A program made the translations under genes and the position numbers. From the NCBI GenBank assembly GCA_964354145.1, contig CAYGXX010000008.1, positions 1 to 19,575 of the forward strand: 19,575 bases of DNA, in the 5' to 3' direction. Of the stretch, positions 11,990 to 18,614 are shown in pieces. The number at the start of each line of letters is the position of its first letter. Position 1 is the stretch's first letter. The notes below the pieces were generated by a model. It saw only the letters and a program-made list of their open reading frames with translations. It made no database searches and was not told where the DNA came from. The DNA is from UBA10110 sp964354145. GTDB lineage: Bacteria > Patescibacteriota > Kazan-3B-28 > UBA10110.

Positions 11990-12526
11990 TTATTTATCTT
12001 GAAAAGGAAAATTTAATTTGGACAGCAACTGCCTGGCCAAAGCATCAGTTTTGGCAGTGGTATGAATTGTGATCGCTAATCCGAAAGTCTTTTCTATATT
12101 ATCCAGGCTAACCTCTGGAAAAACAATATGCTCTCTTAGCCCCAATGTATAGTTGCCTCGCCCGTCAAAGGCGGTGGGAGAAACTCCTTGGAAGTCCCGC
12201 ACCCGCGGCAACGCCACATTAACTAATTTATCCAAAAAATCATACATCCGCTTGCCGCGCAAGGTAACAACGACGCCAATCGGCGTTTTTTCTCTCAGCT
12301 TGAAGCCCGCAATCGACTTTCTTGCCTTAGCCACCACCGGCCTCTGGCCGGTAATGCGGGCGATTTCTTCCTTAACTTTTTCAATATAGTTCGGGTCAGA
12401 CACCGCTTTACCTGCCCCCACATTAATAACCACTTTTACTAATTTAGGGGCTGCCTCAATAGAGGTCAGCTTCAGCTCACCTTTCAAGCTTTGTTGCGCC
12501 TTTTTGTATAAGTCTTTAAAAGTCAT
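11990..12526 (-). CDS. rplE: 50S ribosomal protein L5
   Basis: L5 binds 5S rRNA in the central protuberance and touches S13 across the subunit interface. The protein has 178 residues with KLVKVVINVGAGKAVSD, RITGQRPVVAKARKSIAGFK, GVVVTLRGKRMYDFLDKLV, the invariant-type PRVRDFQGVSPTAFDGRGNY, and the C-terminal TIHTTAKTDALARQLLSKLN with the end FPFQDK. The ATG at 12526 is one base after the rplX stop. Confidence 0.97.
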   Translation of the reverse strand: MTFKDLYKKAQQSLKGELKLTSIEAAPKLVKVVINVGAGKAVSDPNYIEKVKEEIARITGQRPVVAKARKSIAGFKLREKTPIGVVVTLRGKRMYDFLDKLVNVALPRVRDFQGVSPTAFDGRGNYTLGLREHIVFPEVSLDNIEKTFGLAITIHTTAKTDALARQLLSKLNFPFQDK

Positions 12527-12527
12527 A

Positions 12528-12836
12528 TCAAACCGTGCTCTTACAAAGTTTACAAATTCGCTCTCTATTGCCAGATGAAGTAAGTTGGGAACCTAACCGC
12601 GTGGGTTTGTTGCAATGACTACACATAAACATCACCTTAGAGATGGGGAGAGGTTTAACAATCTCAGTCACTCCACCGGCCACCCGCTGCCCTCGCGGCT
12701 TAACATGTTTCTTGGCTATATTAATCCCGCTAATTTTAACCGCTTGGGCTATAGGATTAACCGAGACCACCTTACCCGTCTTGCCGCGTTCTTTGCCTTT
12801 AATAACTAAAATTGTATCGCCTTTACGAAGTTTCAT
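12528..12836 (-). CDS. rplX: 50S ribosomal protein L24
   Basis: L24 is an assembly initiator at the 5' end of 23S rRNA. The protein has 102 residues with an N-terminal KOW motif (KGDTILVIKGKERGKTGKV, about 5-23) and INIAKKHVKPRGQ. The C-terminal part carries four cysteines, C72, C75, C95 and C98 (CSHC and CKLC), suggesting a zinc knuckle. It is preceded by a 103-base gap, unusual in this compact operon; an 11-base sequence covering the first two bases of its ATG (12835-12845) is perfectly complementary to a sequence just after rplN, so its initiation may be structure-controlled. No useful Shine-Dalgarno is present (GGG abuts the ATG). Confidence 0.96.
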   Translation of the reverse strand: MKLRKGDTILVIKGKERGKTGKVVSVNPIAQAVKISGINIAKKHVKPRGQRVAGGVTEIVKPLPISKVMFMCSHCNKPTRLGSQLTSSGNRERICKLCKSTV

Positions 12837-12936
12837 CCCGCTATATATTCCCGTTAAGTGATAATTGTTGTGACAAATAAACCATATTGTTTGTTAATCT
12901 CATTAGTGTTATTAGTTCCGCTATCTATAGCGGGAT
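12835..12936 (-). promoter_or_regulatory. Inverted-repeat leader between rplN and rplX, possible translational switch
   Basis: In the minus-strand RNA an 11-base arm after rplN, ATCCCGCTATA (12936-12926), is the exact complement of TATAGCGGGAT (12845-12835), which includes the first two bases of the rplX ATG. The upstream arm can instead form a local hairpin, CCGCTAT/ATAGCGG (12933-12918) with a two-base centre. The two pairings share bases and exclude each other. No gene of credible size lies in the gap. Confidence 0.55.
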
Positions 12937-12939
12937 AAA

Positions 12940-13308
12940 TTACAATACCTCGGGAGCTAAAGAAATAATCTTCATATACCCTCCGTCGCGGAGTTCCCGT
13001 GCCACTGGTCCAAAGATGCGCGTGCCCCGAGGGGTTTTATCTTTATTGATCAACACAGCGGCATTTTCATCAAAACGAATATAAGAGCCATCCTTTCTGG
13101 TCAGCGGGTGTTTGGTCCGGACAATCACGGCTCGCACGATTTCTTTCTTCTTAGCCAAACCGTGGGGGTTAGCTTCTTTAACCGAGGCAATCACCACATC
13201 TCCGACATAAGCATAGCGGCGCTTACTCCCACCTAAAACTTTAAAACAGCGGATTGCTTTGGCTCCCGTGTTGTCGGCTACTTTTAAATTAGTTCCGGCT
13301 TGAATCAT
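12940..13308 (-). CDS. rplN: 50S ribosomal protein L14
   Basis: L14 lies at the subunit interface and forms bridges to 16S rRNA. The protein has 122 residues with MIQAGTNLKVADNTGAKAIR, YAYVGDVVIASVKEANPHG, RAVIVRTKHPLTRKDGSYIR and FGPVARELRDGGYMKIISLA, all close to consensus and of the standard length. The ATG at 13308 is 3 bases after the rpsQ stop. The following gap holds the inverted-repeat leader of rplX. Confidence 0.98.
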   Translation of the reverse strand: MIQAGTNLKVADNTGAKAIRCFKVLGGSKRRYAYVGDVVIASVKEANPHGLAKKKEIVRAVIVRTKHPLTRKDGSYIRFDENAAVLINKDKTPRGTRIFGPVARELRDGGYMKIISLAPEVL

Positions 13309-13311
13309 AAA

Positions 13312-13617
13312 TTATTGTTGGTTAATGGCAGCATCAATCTCTTGGATATCTTCGGCAACCGTTTTTTGGTCTCCTGCCGCCTTCACTTCTATAACTACCC
13401 AGCGCTTCAGCTTGCTTAAGGGGCGAGTCTCTTCAATGACTACCCAATCGCCTTGCTTGGCCTTGGCGTCTCCATTATGAGCGAGAAATCTCCGGGTCTT
13501 TCTAATTTTCTTATGATACAACGGGTGGCTCACAAATGAATCTACTGAGACGACCACCGTGGACGCCATCTGTGCGCTGACTACCCGTCCCATCTTCCGC
13601 TGTTTATTGCTATTCAT
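13312..13617 (-). CDS. rpsQ: 30S ribosomal protein S17
   Basis: S17 is a primary 16S-binding OB-fold protein. The protein has 101 residues with GRVVSAQMASTVVVSVDSFV, HPLYHKKIRKTRRFLAHNG, GDWVVIEETRPLSKLKRWVV. The family usually ends shortly after that block; here about 20 more residues follow (KAAGDQKTVAEDIQEIDAAI), acidic and probably helical. The ATG at 13617 overlaps the rpmC stop by 8 bases; a second Met at residue 9 (13593) is also possible and would remove the overlap. Confidence 0.96.
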   Translation of the reverse strand: MNSNKQRKMGRVVSAQMASTVVVSVDSFVSHPLYHKKIRKTRRFLAHNGDAKAKQGDWVVIEETRPLSKLKRWVVIEVKAAGDQKTVAEDIQEIDAAINQQ

Positions 13618-13819
13618 TGCCCAAAGTTTTAATAATCTCTTGTTCTCTTTTAATCGTGAGGAGTTGAGCCAGATATCGCCGCGCCTCGCGCAGACGAGAC
13701 CAATTTTTTATTCGATGCATAGCTGTTTCCGATTTAAGCTGGGTCACCAAAGCAGTGGTTTTAGTGATCTCTTTAGCTAGATCCGTAGAGGATAACTTTC
13801 TCAATTTTTCTAATTCCAT
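13610..13819 (-). CDS. rpmC: 50S ribosomal protein L29
   Basis: L29 is a two-helix protein next to L23 at the tunnel exit, where nascent-chain factors dock. From the ATG at 13819 it has 69 residues (MELEKLRKLSSTDLAKEI), with the second-helix block NWSRLREARRYLAQLLTIKR close to the family's R..R+.IAR..T... An in-frame TTG at 13843 would overlap rplP by 20 bases and is less likely. The ATG follows the rplP stop by 4 bases; the stop overlaps rpsQ. Confidence 0.94.
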   Translation of the reverse strand: MELEKLRKLSSTDLAKEITKTTALVTQLKSETAMHRIKNWSRLREARRYLAQLLTIKREQEIIKTLGNE

Positions 13820-13823
13820 GTCT

Positions 13824-14234
13824 TTAATGATGGCGAGCCACAAACTTAGTTTTTACTGGCAATTTATAGCCGGCTAGTTGCATCGCTTCCCGGGCGGCGG
13901 CTTCGGCTACCCCAGAGATTTCATAGATAACCGTCCCTGGCTTAACCGTGGCCACGTAGTGACTCACCGCCCCCTTGCCACTCCCCATCCGAACCTCATT
14001 AGGCTTAGCGGTGACAGCTTGGTGTGGAAAGATCCGAATCCAAATTCTCCCTTCCCTTTGGATAAACCGGACCATGGCTCGCCGACCGGCTTCAATTTGC
14101 CGTGCCGTCACCCAACCTAAGCCCAAGGACTTCAGTCCATAATCCCCGAAGGCAACCTGGGTTCCCCGAGTGGCTTTGCCTTTCATGCTCCCCCGTTGCT
14201 GTTTTCTATATTTAACTTTTCTAGGAATTAACAT
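13824..14234 (-). CDS. rplP: 50S ribosomal protein L16
   Basis: L16 helps place the A-site tRNA elbow. The protein has 136 residues, starting MLIPRKVKYRKQQRGSMKG (canonical), with FGDYGLKSLGLGWVTARQIE, RIFPHQAVTAKPNEVRMGSG and KLPVKTKFV near the end. The length is standard. The ATG at 14234 is two bases after the rpsC stop, as expected in the S10 cluster. Confidence 0.97.
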   Translation of the reverse strand: MLIPRKVKYRKQQRGSMKGKATRGTQVAFGDYGLKSLGLGWVTARQIEAGRRAMVRFIQREGRIWIRIFPHQAVTAKPNEVRMGSGKGAVSHYVATVKPGTVIYEISGVAEAAAREAMQLAGYKLPVKTKFVARHH

Positions 14235-14236
14235 AA

Positions 14237-14893
14237 TTACTTGTAACTATTAGATTTTTCCAGTTCGGTGTCTTTGGCTCCGGCTTTGAAAACCCAGACT
14301 TTTACTCCAATTGACCCATAGGTGGTGTGGGCCTCGCGCTGGGCATAATCAATGAAATGCCGGAAGGTATGCAAGGGGATATTACCTTTAACAAACATCT
14401 CTGACCGGGCAATCTCAGCCCCATTCAAGCGACCAGCCACAATAATCTTAATACCATCTATCTTAGTCTTCTGAGCGGCCATCAATACCCCTTTCACGGC
14501 TCGCCGGAAGGGCAAACGCCGTTCAATTTGATCAACAACCTGATTGGCGATAATAGCGGCGTTTGATTCAGGCTCTTTTATCTCAATAATGTTAACCTTC
14601 ACTTCGCGACCAATCTCCGTTTTAATCTTTTTGCGCAAATCTTCAATGCCGGCTCCCCCATGCCCAATAATCATTCCGGGTTTGGCGGCAAAAATATTCA
14701 CGACTACTTCATGACCAAACCGCTCAATCTCAATCTTGGCCAGCGAGGCTTTTTTAAGCTGTTTGCTGATCAACCGGCGCAACTTTTGATCCTCCAAAAG
14801 ATAAGTAGAATAATTTTTGACATCAAACCAGCGCGATCTCCACCGCGCGGTGTAGCCAAGTCGATTACTAATTGGATTAACCTTCTGTCCCAT
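14237..14893 (-). CDS. rpsC: 30S ribosomal protein S3
   Basis: S3 lines the mRNA entry site. The protein has 218 residues: MGQKVNPISNRLGYTARWRS, a type II KH domain at about 40-105 with the loop GHGG (77-80), and the C-terminal domain with AAQKTKIDGIKIIVAGRLNG, ARSEMFVKGNIPLHTFRHFI and YGSIGVKVWVFK. The ATG at 14893 lies five bases after rplV. Confidence 0.97.
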   Translation of the reverse strand: MGQKVNPISNRLGYTARWRSRWFDVKNYSTYLLEDQKLRRLISKQLKKASLAKIEIERFGHEVVVNIFAAKPGMIIGHGGAGIEDLRKKIKTEIGREVKVNIIEIKEPESNAAIIANQVVDQIERRLPFRRAVKGVLMAAQKTKIDGIKIIVAGRLNGAEIARSEMFVKGNIPLHTFRHFIDYAQREAHTTYGSIGVKVWVFKAGAKDTELEKSNSYK

Positions 14894-14898
14894 AATAA

Positions 14899-15420
14899 TT
14901 ATTTATTAGTAGTTCTGGTGAACAACCTTTTTATTCCCAACCTACCTTTGGGCTTACCGGTTTTTTCTGTCTTGGGAGTTGGCCCGGGAGTAGATGATTT
15001 GGGAACGGTAGCCAGAGGGGCTTTATAACCAGCGCTGGGAGCCGAGCCAGGGACAACTGGTTTAGCTATCCTTCTGACCCCCGCCGGCAACACCTCTTCC
15101 AATATGACAGTGAGATGAGACATTCTTTTTAATTTAATGTCAGCTGCCCCGTGAGAACGCAACCAATACCTCTTAGCTCGAGGCCCCTCATCGACGGTGA
15201 GAGACTTGATGTAGAGATTCTCTGGCTTAATATTATAGTTATTAGCGGCATTGGCCACGGCAGCAGCAATTAATTTGTAAACTAACTTGCCTCCCTTGGT
15301 TGGCACATAGCGGAGATTGCCCAAGACAAGACTGGCTGGTTTCTTGGCTAAATCGCCCAGCAAGGGTTGCACTTTTTTGGGACTAATGCGAGCAAATCTA
15401 ACTTTGGCAATAACTTCCAT
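14899..15420 (-). CDS. rplV: 50S ribosomal protein L22 with a long C-terminal tail
   Basis: L22 lines the nascent-peptide tunnel with its beta-hairpin loop. The protein has 173 residues. The conserved part (about 1-115) has VRFARISPKKVQPLLGDLAK, AANNYNIKPENLYIKSLTVD, GPRAKRYWLRSHGAADIKLK and LTVILEE. The family usually ends about there; the remaining 55 or so residues are Pro/Lys/Thr/Gly-rich (SSTPGPTPKTEKTGKPKG), end in GIKRLFTRTTNK, and are probably disordered and rRNA- or surface-binding. The ATG at 15420 is six bases after rpsS. Confidence 0.96.
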   Translation of the reverse strand: MEVIAKVRFARISPKKVQPLLGDLAKKPASLVLGNLRYVPTKGGKLVYKLIAAAVANAANNYNIKPENLYIKSLTVDEGPRAKRYWLRSHGAADIKLKRMSHLTVILEEVLPAGVRRIAKPVVPGSAPSAGYKAPLATVPKSSTPGPTPKTEKTGKPKGRLGIKRLFTRTTNK

Positions 15421-15426
15421 AAGGTT

Positions 15427-15747
15427 CTATTTAGTAATGGGGGCGGGGGTAACAACCTCCGTGGTTTTCTTGGCTTGCTCTTTCGCCATCCTCCCACCAT
15501 GCCCCCTAAACTTTCTAGTAAAGGAAAATTCACCCAAACGATGACCCACCATATTTTCTGTTACAAATACAGGGATATGCGTTTTACCATTATGCACTTC
15601 AAAGGTTAGGCCTACCATTTCAGGAGTGACGGTGGAGGATCTTGCCCAAGTTTTGATAGGGCTTTTGGCACCACTAGCCTTCATTTGATCAACCTTTTTT
15701 TGCAGATTGGGGTCTACCCACCAACCTTTTTTTAATGATCTGGACAT
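15427..15747 (-). CDS. rpsS: 30S ribosomal protein S19
   Basis: S19 is a head protein that pairs with S13 and contacts 23S helix 38. The protein has 106 residues, with MSRSLKKGWWVDPNLQKKV, IKTWARSSTVTPEMVGLTF, HNGKTHIPVFVTENMVGHRL and GEFSFTRKFRGHGG. The last 15-18 residues (KKTTEVVTPAPITK) exceed the usual end. Its ATG overlaps the rplB stop by one base (TAATG). Confidence 0.97.
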   Translation of the reverse strand: MSRSLKKGWWVDPNLQKKVDQMKASGAKSPIKTWARSSTVTPEMVGLTFEVHNGKTHIPVFVTENMVGHRLGEFSFTRKFRGHGGRMAKEQAKKTTEVVTPAPITK

Positions 15748-16592
15748 TAGTGTCTCCTTTTCCTAGTTCGAGGTTTAACGATATGCCGACTGCTCTTAGT
15801 CTTCTTGCGCGTTTTGTACCCCTTCGTGGGCTTGCCGGTAGGGGTCTTAGGGTGCCTGAGTCCAATCGGGCTGTTACCTTCACCGCCTCCATGGGGATGG
15901 TCCACGGGGTTCTTTGCCTTGCCGCGCACCCTAGGCCGACGCCCCATGCGCCGTACCCTTCCCGCCTTGCCGAGCCGAACATTACCATGGTCAGGATTAG
16001 AAACCGTCCCAATGCTGGCAAAACAAACTTCGGGCACTAATCTGATCTCTCCAGAGGGTAGCTTAATTTGGGCACAGCCTTTATCAAAGCCAAGAATCAC
16101 CGCGCTACTTCCCCCCGAGCGCACAATCTGCCCACCGTGGCCAGGTTGTAATTCAATATTATGAATAGCCACTCCCGTAGGAATATTTTTTAGCATTAAT
16201 CGATTTCCGGGCTTAATCTTGGTATTGAGATTGCAAACTATCTTATCCCCTGTTTTCAAGCCCGCCGGAGCGACAATATAAGTCTTGGCACCATCAAGAA
16301 AACTAATTAAAGCGATGTAAGCTGACCGATTAGGGTCATATTCAATACTCTGGACGGTAGCCGGAATCCCTAACTTGGTTTGTTTCAAATCTACCTCTCG
16401 CCAAGCTCTTTTAGCCCCGCCCCCTCGACCCTGGACAGTAATTACCCCGCGCGAATTCCTTCCGCTGGGCCTCTTCCTGCCCTTAAGTAAAGATTTCAAG
16501 GGAGCCCGGGAAGATACTGCACTGGCGTGGTCAATCACGCTAATCCCGCTCCGGCGACCGGCATTGTTAGATTTTAAAATTCTAACTGCCAT
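15747..16592 (-). CDS. rplB: 50S ribosomal protein L2
   Basis: L2 is essential for subunit association and supports the peptidyl-transferase centre. From the ATG at 16592 (MAVRILKSNNAGRRSG) it has 281 residues. The OB and SH3-like domains are recognisable by GRNSRGVITVQGRGGGAKRA, IEYDPNRSAYIALISF, LQPGHGGQIVRSGGSSAVI and the functional loop NPVDHPHGGGEGNSPIG (His at about 232 and 234). An in-frame TTG at 16607 is ruled out by a GAGGAG site at 16600-16605, which points to the ATG. Its start overlaps rplW by 11 bases and its stop overlaps rpsS. Confidence 0.97.
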   Translation of the reverse strand: MAVRILKSNNAGRRSGISVIDHASAVSSRAPLKSLLKGRKRPSGRNSRGVITVQGRGGGAKRAWREVDLKQTKLGIPATVQSIEYDPNRSAYIALISFLDGAKTYIVAPAGLKTGDKIVCNLNTKIKPGNRLMLKNIPTGVAIHNIELQPGHGGQIVRSGGSSAVILGFDKGCAQIKLPSGEIRLVPEVCFASIGTVSNPDHGNVRLGKAGRVRRMGRRPRVRGKAKNPVDHPHGGGEGNSPIGLRHPKTPTGKPTKGYKTRKKTKSSRHIVKPRTRKRRH

Positions 16593-16875
16593 CTTTTTTC
16601 TCCTCAAATAATTTAATCGTCTGACCGGGCATCAAGGTGACAATGGCTTTTTTCCAATGTGCCCTCCGGACCTTCAGCCGGTCCGCCTTTTTGGGCTTAC
16701 CGGGAACATTTAACACATTCACCGACTTCACCTTAACTTTAAATAACGTTTCGACCGCCTGTTTAATTAGGGGGAGATTAGCGCGGGGGTCAACTTTAAA
16801 AGTGTAGACGTTACCGGCGCCTAGGCTCACGCTTTTTTCAGAAACCACTGGTTGATAAATAATTAAACTACTCAT
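16582..16875 (-). CDS. rplW: 50S ribosomal protein L23
   Basis: L23 sits at the tunnel exit and is the docking site for trigger factor and SRP. The protein has 97 residues: QPVVSEKSVSLGAGNVYTFK, then NLPLIKQAVETLFKVKVKSV, NVLNVPGKPKKADRLKVRR and HWKKAIVTLMPGQTIKLFEE. The length is typical. The ATG overlaps the rplD stop by 4 bases (ATGA), and the 3' end contains the Shine-Dalgarno and start of rplB. Confidence 0.96.
   Translation of the reverse strand: MSSLIIYQPVVSEKSVSLGAGNVYTFKVDPRANLPLIKQAVETLFKVKVKSVNVLNVPGKPKKADRLKVRRAHWKKAIVTLMPGQTIKLFEEKKDGS
16600..16605 (-). promoter_or_regulatory. Shine-Dalgarno site of rplB
   Basis: GAGGAG on the minus strand, seven bases before the ATG at 16592 and inside the end of rplW, fixes the rplB start. 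It is one of only a few clear sites in the operon. Confidence 0.75.
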
Positions 16876-17519
16876 TGGTTTAACCTAAGCAGGAGAGCCT
16901 GCCGCGCCTCCCCTAAGAAAATGATATGGCGATGGGTAACTACATCCAATAAATTAACTTGACTGATGGAGCGGAGGGTGACATACGGCAAATTGCGAAC
17001 TGCTTGGCGAAGAGCGGGATCGGCTGCTGCGGTAATAACCAGATTGCTCTGCGGATCTAGACTGCCCTGGAAAAATTGCAGAGCTGTTTTAGTTTGGCTC
17101 CCACCCCCATATTGCTTGTCGATAGAGAGGACTTCTCCCGCCGCAGCTTTTTGGGACAGAGCAGTAAGCAGCGCTGGGAACAACAACTTATAATTGATCT
17201 TATGCTGGAAATTACGAGTGGATCTAGGGCCAAAAACTCGGCCACCCCCCCGCCACAGTGGAGTTCTCCTGGTGCCTACTCGTGCCCGTCCCGTCCCCTT
17301 CTGCCGCCAGGGTTTCCTAGTGCTCCCCGCTACCTCACCGCGGGTTTTAGTATGGGCAGTGGCGTGGTGCTGATTGTGTTGCAAGTCAACCACCAACTGA
17401 CCTAATACCGGCAAAGCCACTTGAGCTCCGGCAAACTCAGTAGCCTCTACCTTGACTATCGCAGTGGTAGGCTCGCTCATCGCCACGTTACCTGATTGAA
17501 TAATATTCTTTCTAGGCAT
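16872..17519 (-). CDS. rplD: 50S ribosomal protein L4
   Basis: L4 reaches into the exit tunnel with its loop and in E. coli represses the S10 operon. The protein has 215 residues: an N-terminal tail of about 15, then VVDLQHNQHHATAHTKTRGE, the tunnel loop STRKPWRQKGTGRARVG and RTPLWRGGGRVFGP, and a Rossmann-like C-terminal part ending LLLRLNQ. The ATG at 17519 overlaps the rplC stop by 8 bases; a Met at residue 14 (17480) is an alternative start. It is followed by rplW with an ATGA overlap. Confidence 0.96.
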   Translation of the reverse strand: MPRKNIIQSGNVAMSEPTTAIVKVEATEFAGAQVALPVLGQLVVDLQHNQHHATAHTKTRGEVAGSTRKPWRQKGTGRARVGTRRTPLWRGGGRVFGPRSTRNFQHKINYKLLFPALLTALSQKAAAGEVLSIDKQYGGGSQTKTALQFFQGSLDPQSNLVITAAADPALRQAVRNLPYVTLRSISQVNLLDVVTHRHIIFLGEARQALLLRLNQ

Positions 17520-18114
17520 ATTTCTTAATTAAAACAAAACTTTTATTCCCGCCGGGAACCGCTCCCTTTAAGGCAATCCGCTGACCAGCGACATCAACTA
17601 AAACTACTCGCAAGTTCTTGGTAGTAACTTGACGATCTCCCATATGGCCAGACATCCGCCGGCCCGGCAAAACTCGAGCAATACCCATAGCACCAATTGA
17701 CCCTGGTTGACGATGATGATCATGACCATGGGAGCCCGGACCGCTTTTAAAGTGATGCCGCTTGATCGTGCCGGCAAACCCCTTACCTTTAGATATGGCA
17801 GTGACCATCACCCGATCACCTACCTCAAATATGGCTGCATCGATTTGACCTCCCCGCTGATACTTACTAGGATCGGCCACTTTAATCTCTCGCAAAACCT
17901 TGGCGTCTAAACCTTTTAGATGCCCTCGGCGAGGCCTGGTATATTTTTTAGCTTCGCCAACCCCTAATTGAATGGCCGCATAACCCTCCTTGTCCGGAGT
18001 TTTGACCTGGACTGTCGAATTAGGCTGGACCGCTAACCAAGTTGCTCCGACGATATCGCCGTTCTCCAAAACCAGCTGTGACATACCCGATTTTTTGGCA
18101 ATTAAACCAATCAT
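17512..18114 (-). CDS. rplC: 50S ribosomal protein L3
   Basis: L3 is an assembly initiator near the peptidyl-transferase centre. The protein has 200 residues: MIGLIAKKSGMSQLVLENGD, the beta-barrel, then VTAISKGKGFAGTIKRHHF, a His-rich GSHGHDHHRQPGSIG and the extended loop RVLPGRRMSGHMGDRQVT. The length is slightly short of the usual 205-210. The ATG at 18114 has no Shine-Dalgarno. It is separated from rpsJ by a 79-base gap that holds a long hairpin, whereas these genes are usually close. Confidence 0.97.
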   Translation of the reverse strand: MIGLIAKKSGMSQLVLENGDIVGATWLAVQPNSTVQVKTPDKEGYAAIQLGVGEAKKYTRPRRGHLKGLDAKVLREIKVADPSKYQRGGQIDAAIFEVGDRVMVTAISKGKGFAGTIKRHHFKSGPGSHGHDHHRQPGSIGAMGIARVLPGRRMSGHMGDRQVTTKNLRVVLVDVAGQRIALKGAVPGGNKSFVLIKKYA

Positions 18115-18129
18115 TTTTCTACATAAATA

Positions 18130-18168
18130 AGATTTCAGCTGCGGGACTTACCCCCGGCAGCGGAATCT
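18130..18168 (-). promoter_or_regulatory. Long hairpin in the rpsJ-rplC gap, possible regulatory RNA site
   Basis: On the minus strand the outer arms AGATT/AATCT and the inner GCTGC/GCAGC plus GGG/CCC form a nearly continuous stem around GGTAAGT. It lies 15 bases before the rplC ATG. No T-run follows, so it is not a terminator. Autogenous control by an S10-cluster protein such as L4 or L3 is a possibility only. Confidence 0.45.
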
Positions 18169-18193
18169 AGCTTAATTTATTAATTGTCAGAGA

Positions 18194-18547
18194 TTACATT
18201 TTAACTTCAATGCTCACTCCCGCGGGCAGGTTTAAATTAGTGAGAGCATCGATAGTCTTGGGACGGGGATCCGTAATTTCAATTAATCTTTTGTGAATTC
18301 TCATTTCAAACTGCTCCCGAGAATCTTTATCAATAAAGGTTGATCGCTGCACGGTGTAAATTTTCTTTTCCGTGGGCAAAGGGATGGGACCAACGACATT
18401 GGCTCCTGTACGCTCCGCTGTCTCCACAATCAATTTAGCCGACTGATCAATAATCCGATGATCATAAGCTTTCAATCGAATACGAATGCGCTGTTTGCTA
18501 GCAGTTTCTTTGCTGTCTTGCTTTTTACTAGCTGTCCCCTTAGCCAT
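18194..18547 (-). CDS. rpsJ: 30S ribosomal protein S10
   Basis: S10 is a head protein that also acts as NusE with NusB and NusG in antitermination. From the ATG at 18547 it has 117 residues. The core begins at about residue 19 (QRIRIRLKAYDHRIID) and includes GPIPLPTEKKIYTVQRS and the C-terminal LNLPAGVSIEVKM. The first 18 residues are Lys/Ser/Thr-rich and exceed the usual short N-terminus. An in-frame TTG at 18559 is less likely. It lies downstream of the tuf terminator, so it must have its own promoter or depend on read-through; only a weak TATATT (18562-18567) is visible, which would give an almost leaderless mRNA. Confidence 0.95.
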   Translation of the reverse strand: MAKGTASKKQDSKETASKQRIRIRLKAYDHRIIDQSAKLIVETAERTGANVVGPIPLPTEKKIYTVQRSTFIDKDSREQFEMRIHKRLIEITDPRPKTIDALTNLNLPAGVSIEVKM

Positions 18548-18573
18548 GTAAAATTTCAATTAATATATGGGGA

Positions 18574-18603
18574 GGAAAAACCCAGTCTTACAGAACCGGG
18601 TTT
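18574..18603 (-). terminator. Rho-independent terminator after tuf
   Basis: On the minus strand, AAACCCGGT pairs with ACTGGGTTT (one G-T pair) around TCTGTAAG, and the stem runs into TTTTTCC. It lies 12 bases after the tuf stop and separates tuf from rpsJ. Confidence 0.75.
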
Positions 18604-18614
18604 CAACAACCTTT

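Noticed and set aside
12846..12905. 20-codon minus-strand frame in the rplN-rplX gap
   Set aside because: It is short, with no Shine-Dalgarno, and the gap is better explained by its inverted repeats; a leader peptide cannot be excluded.
15805..16164. 119-codon plus-strand frame
   Set aside because: It is antisense to rplB, whose protein is clearly conserved.
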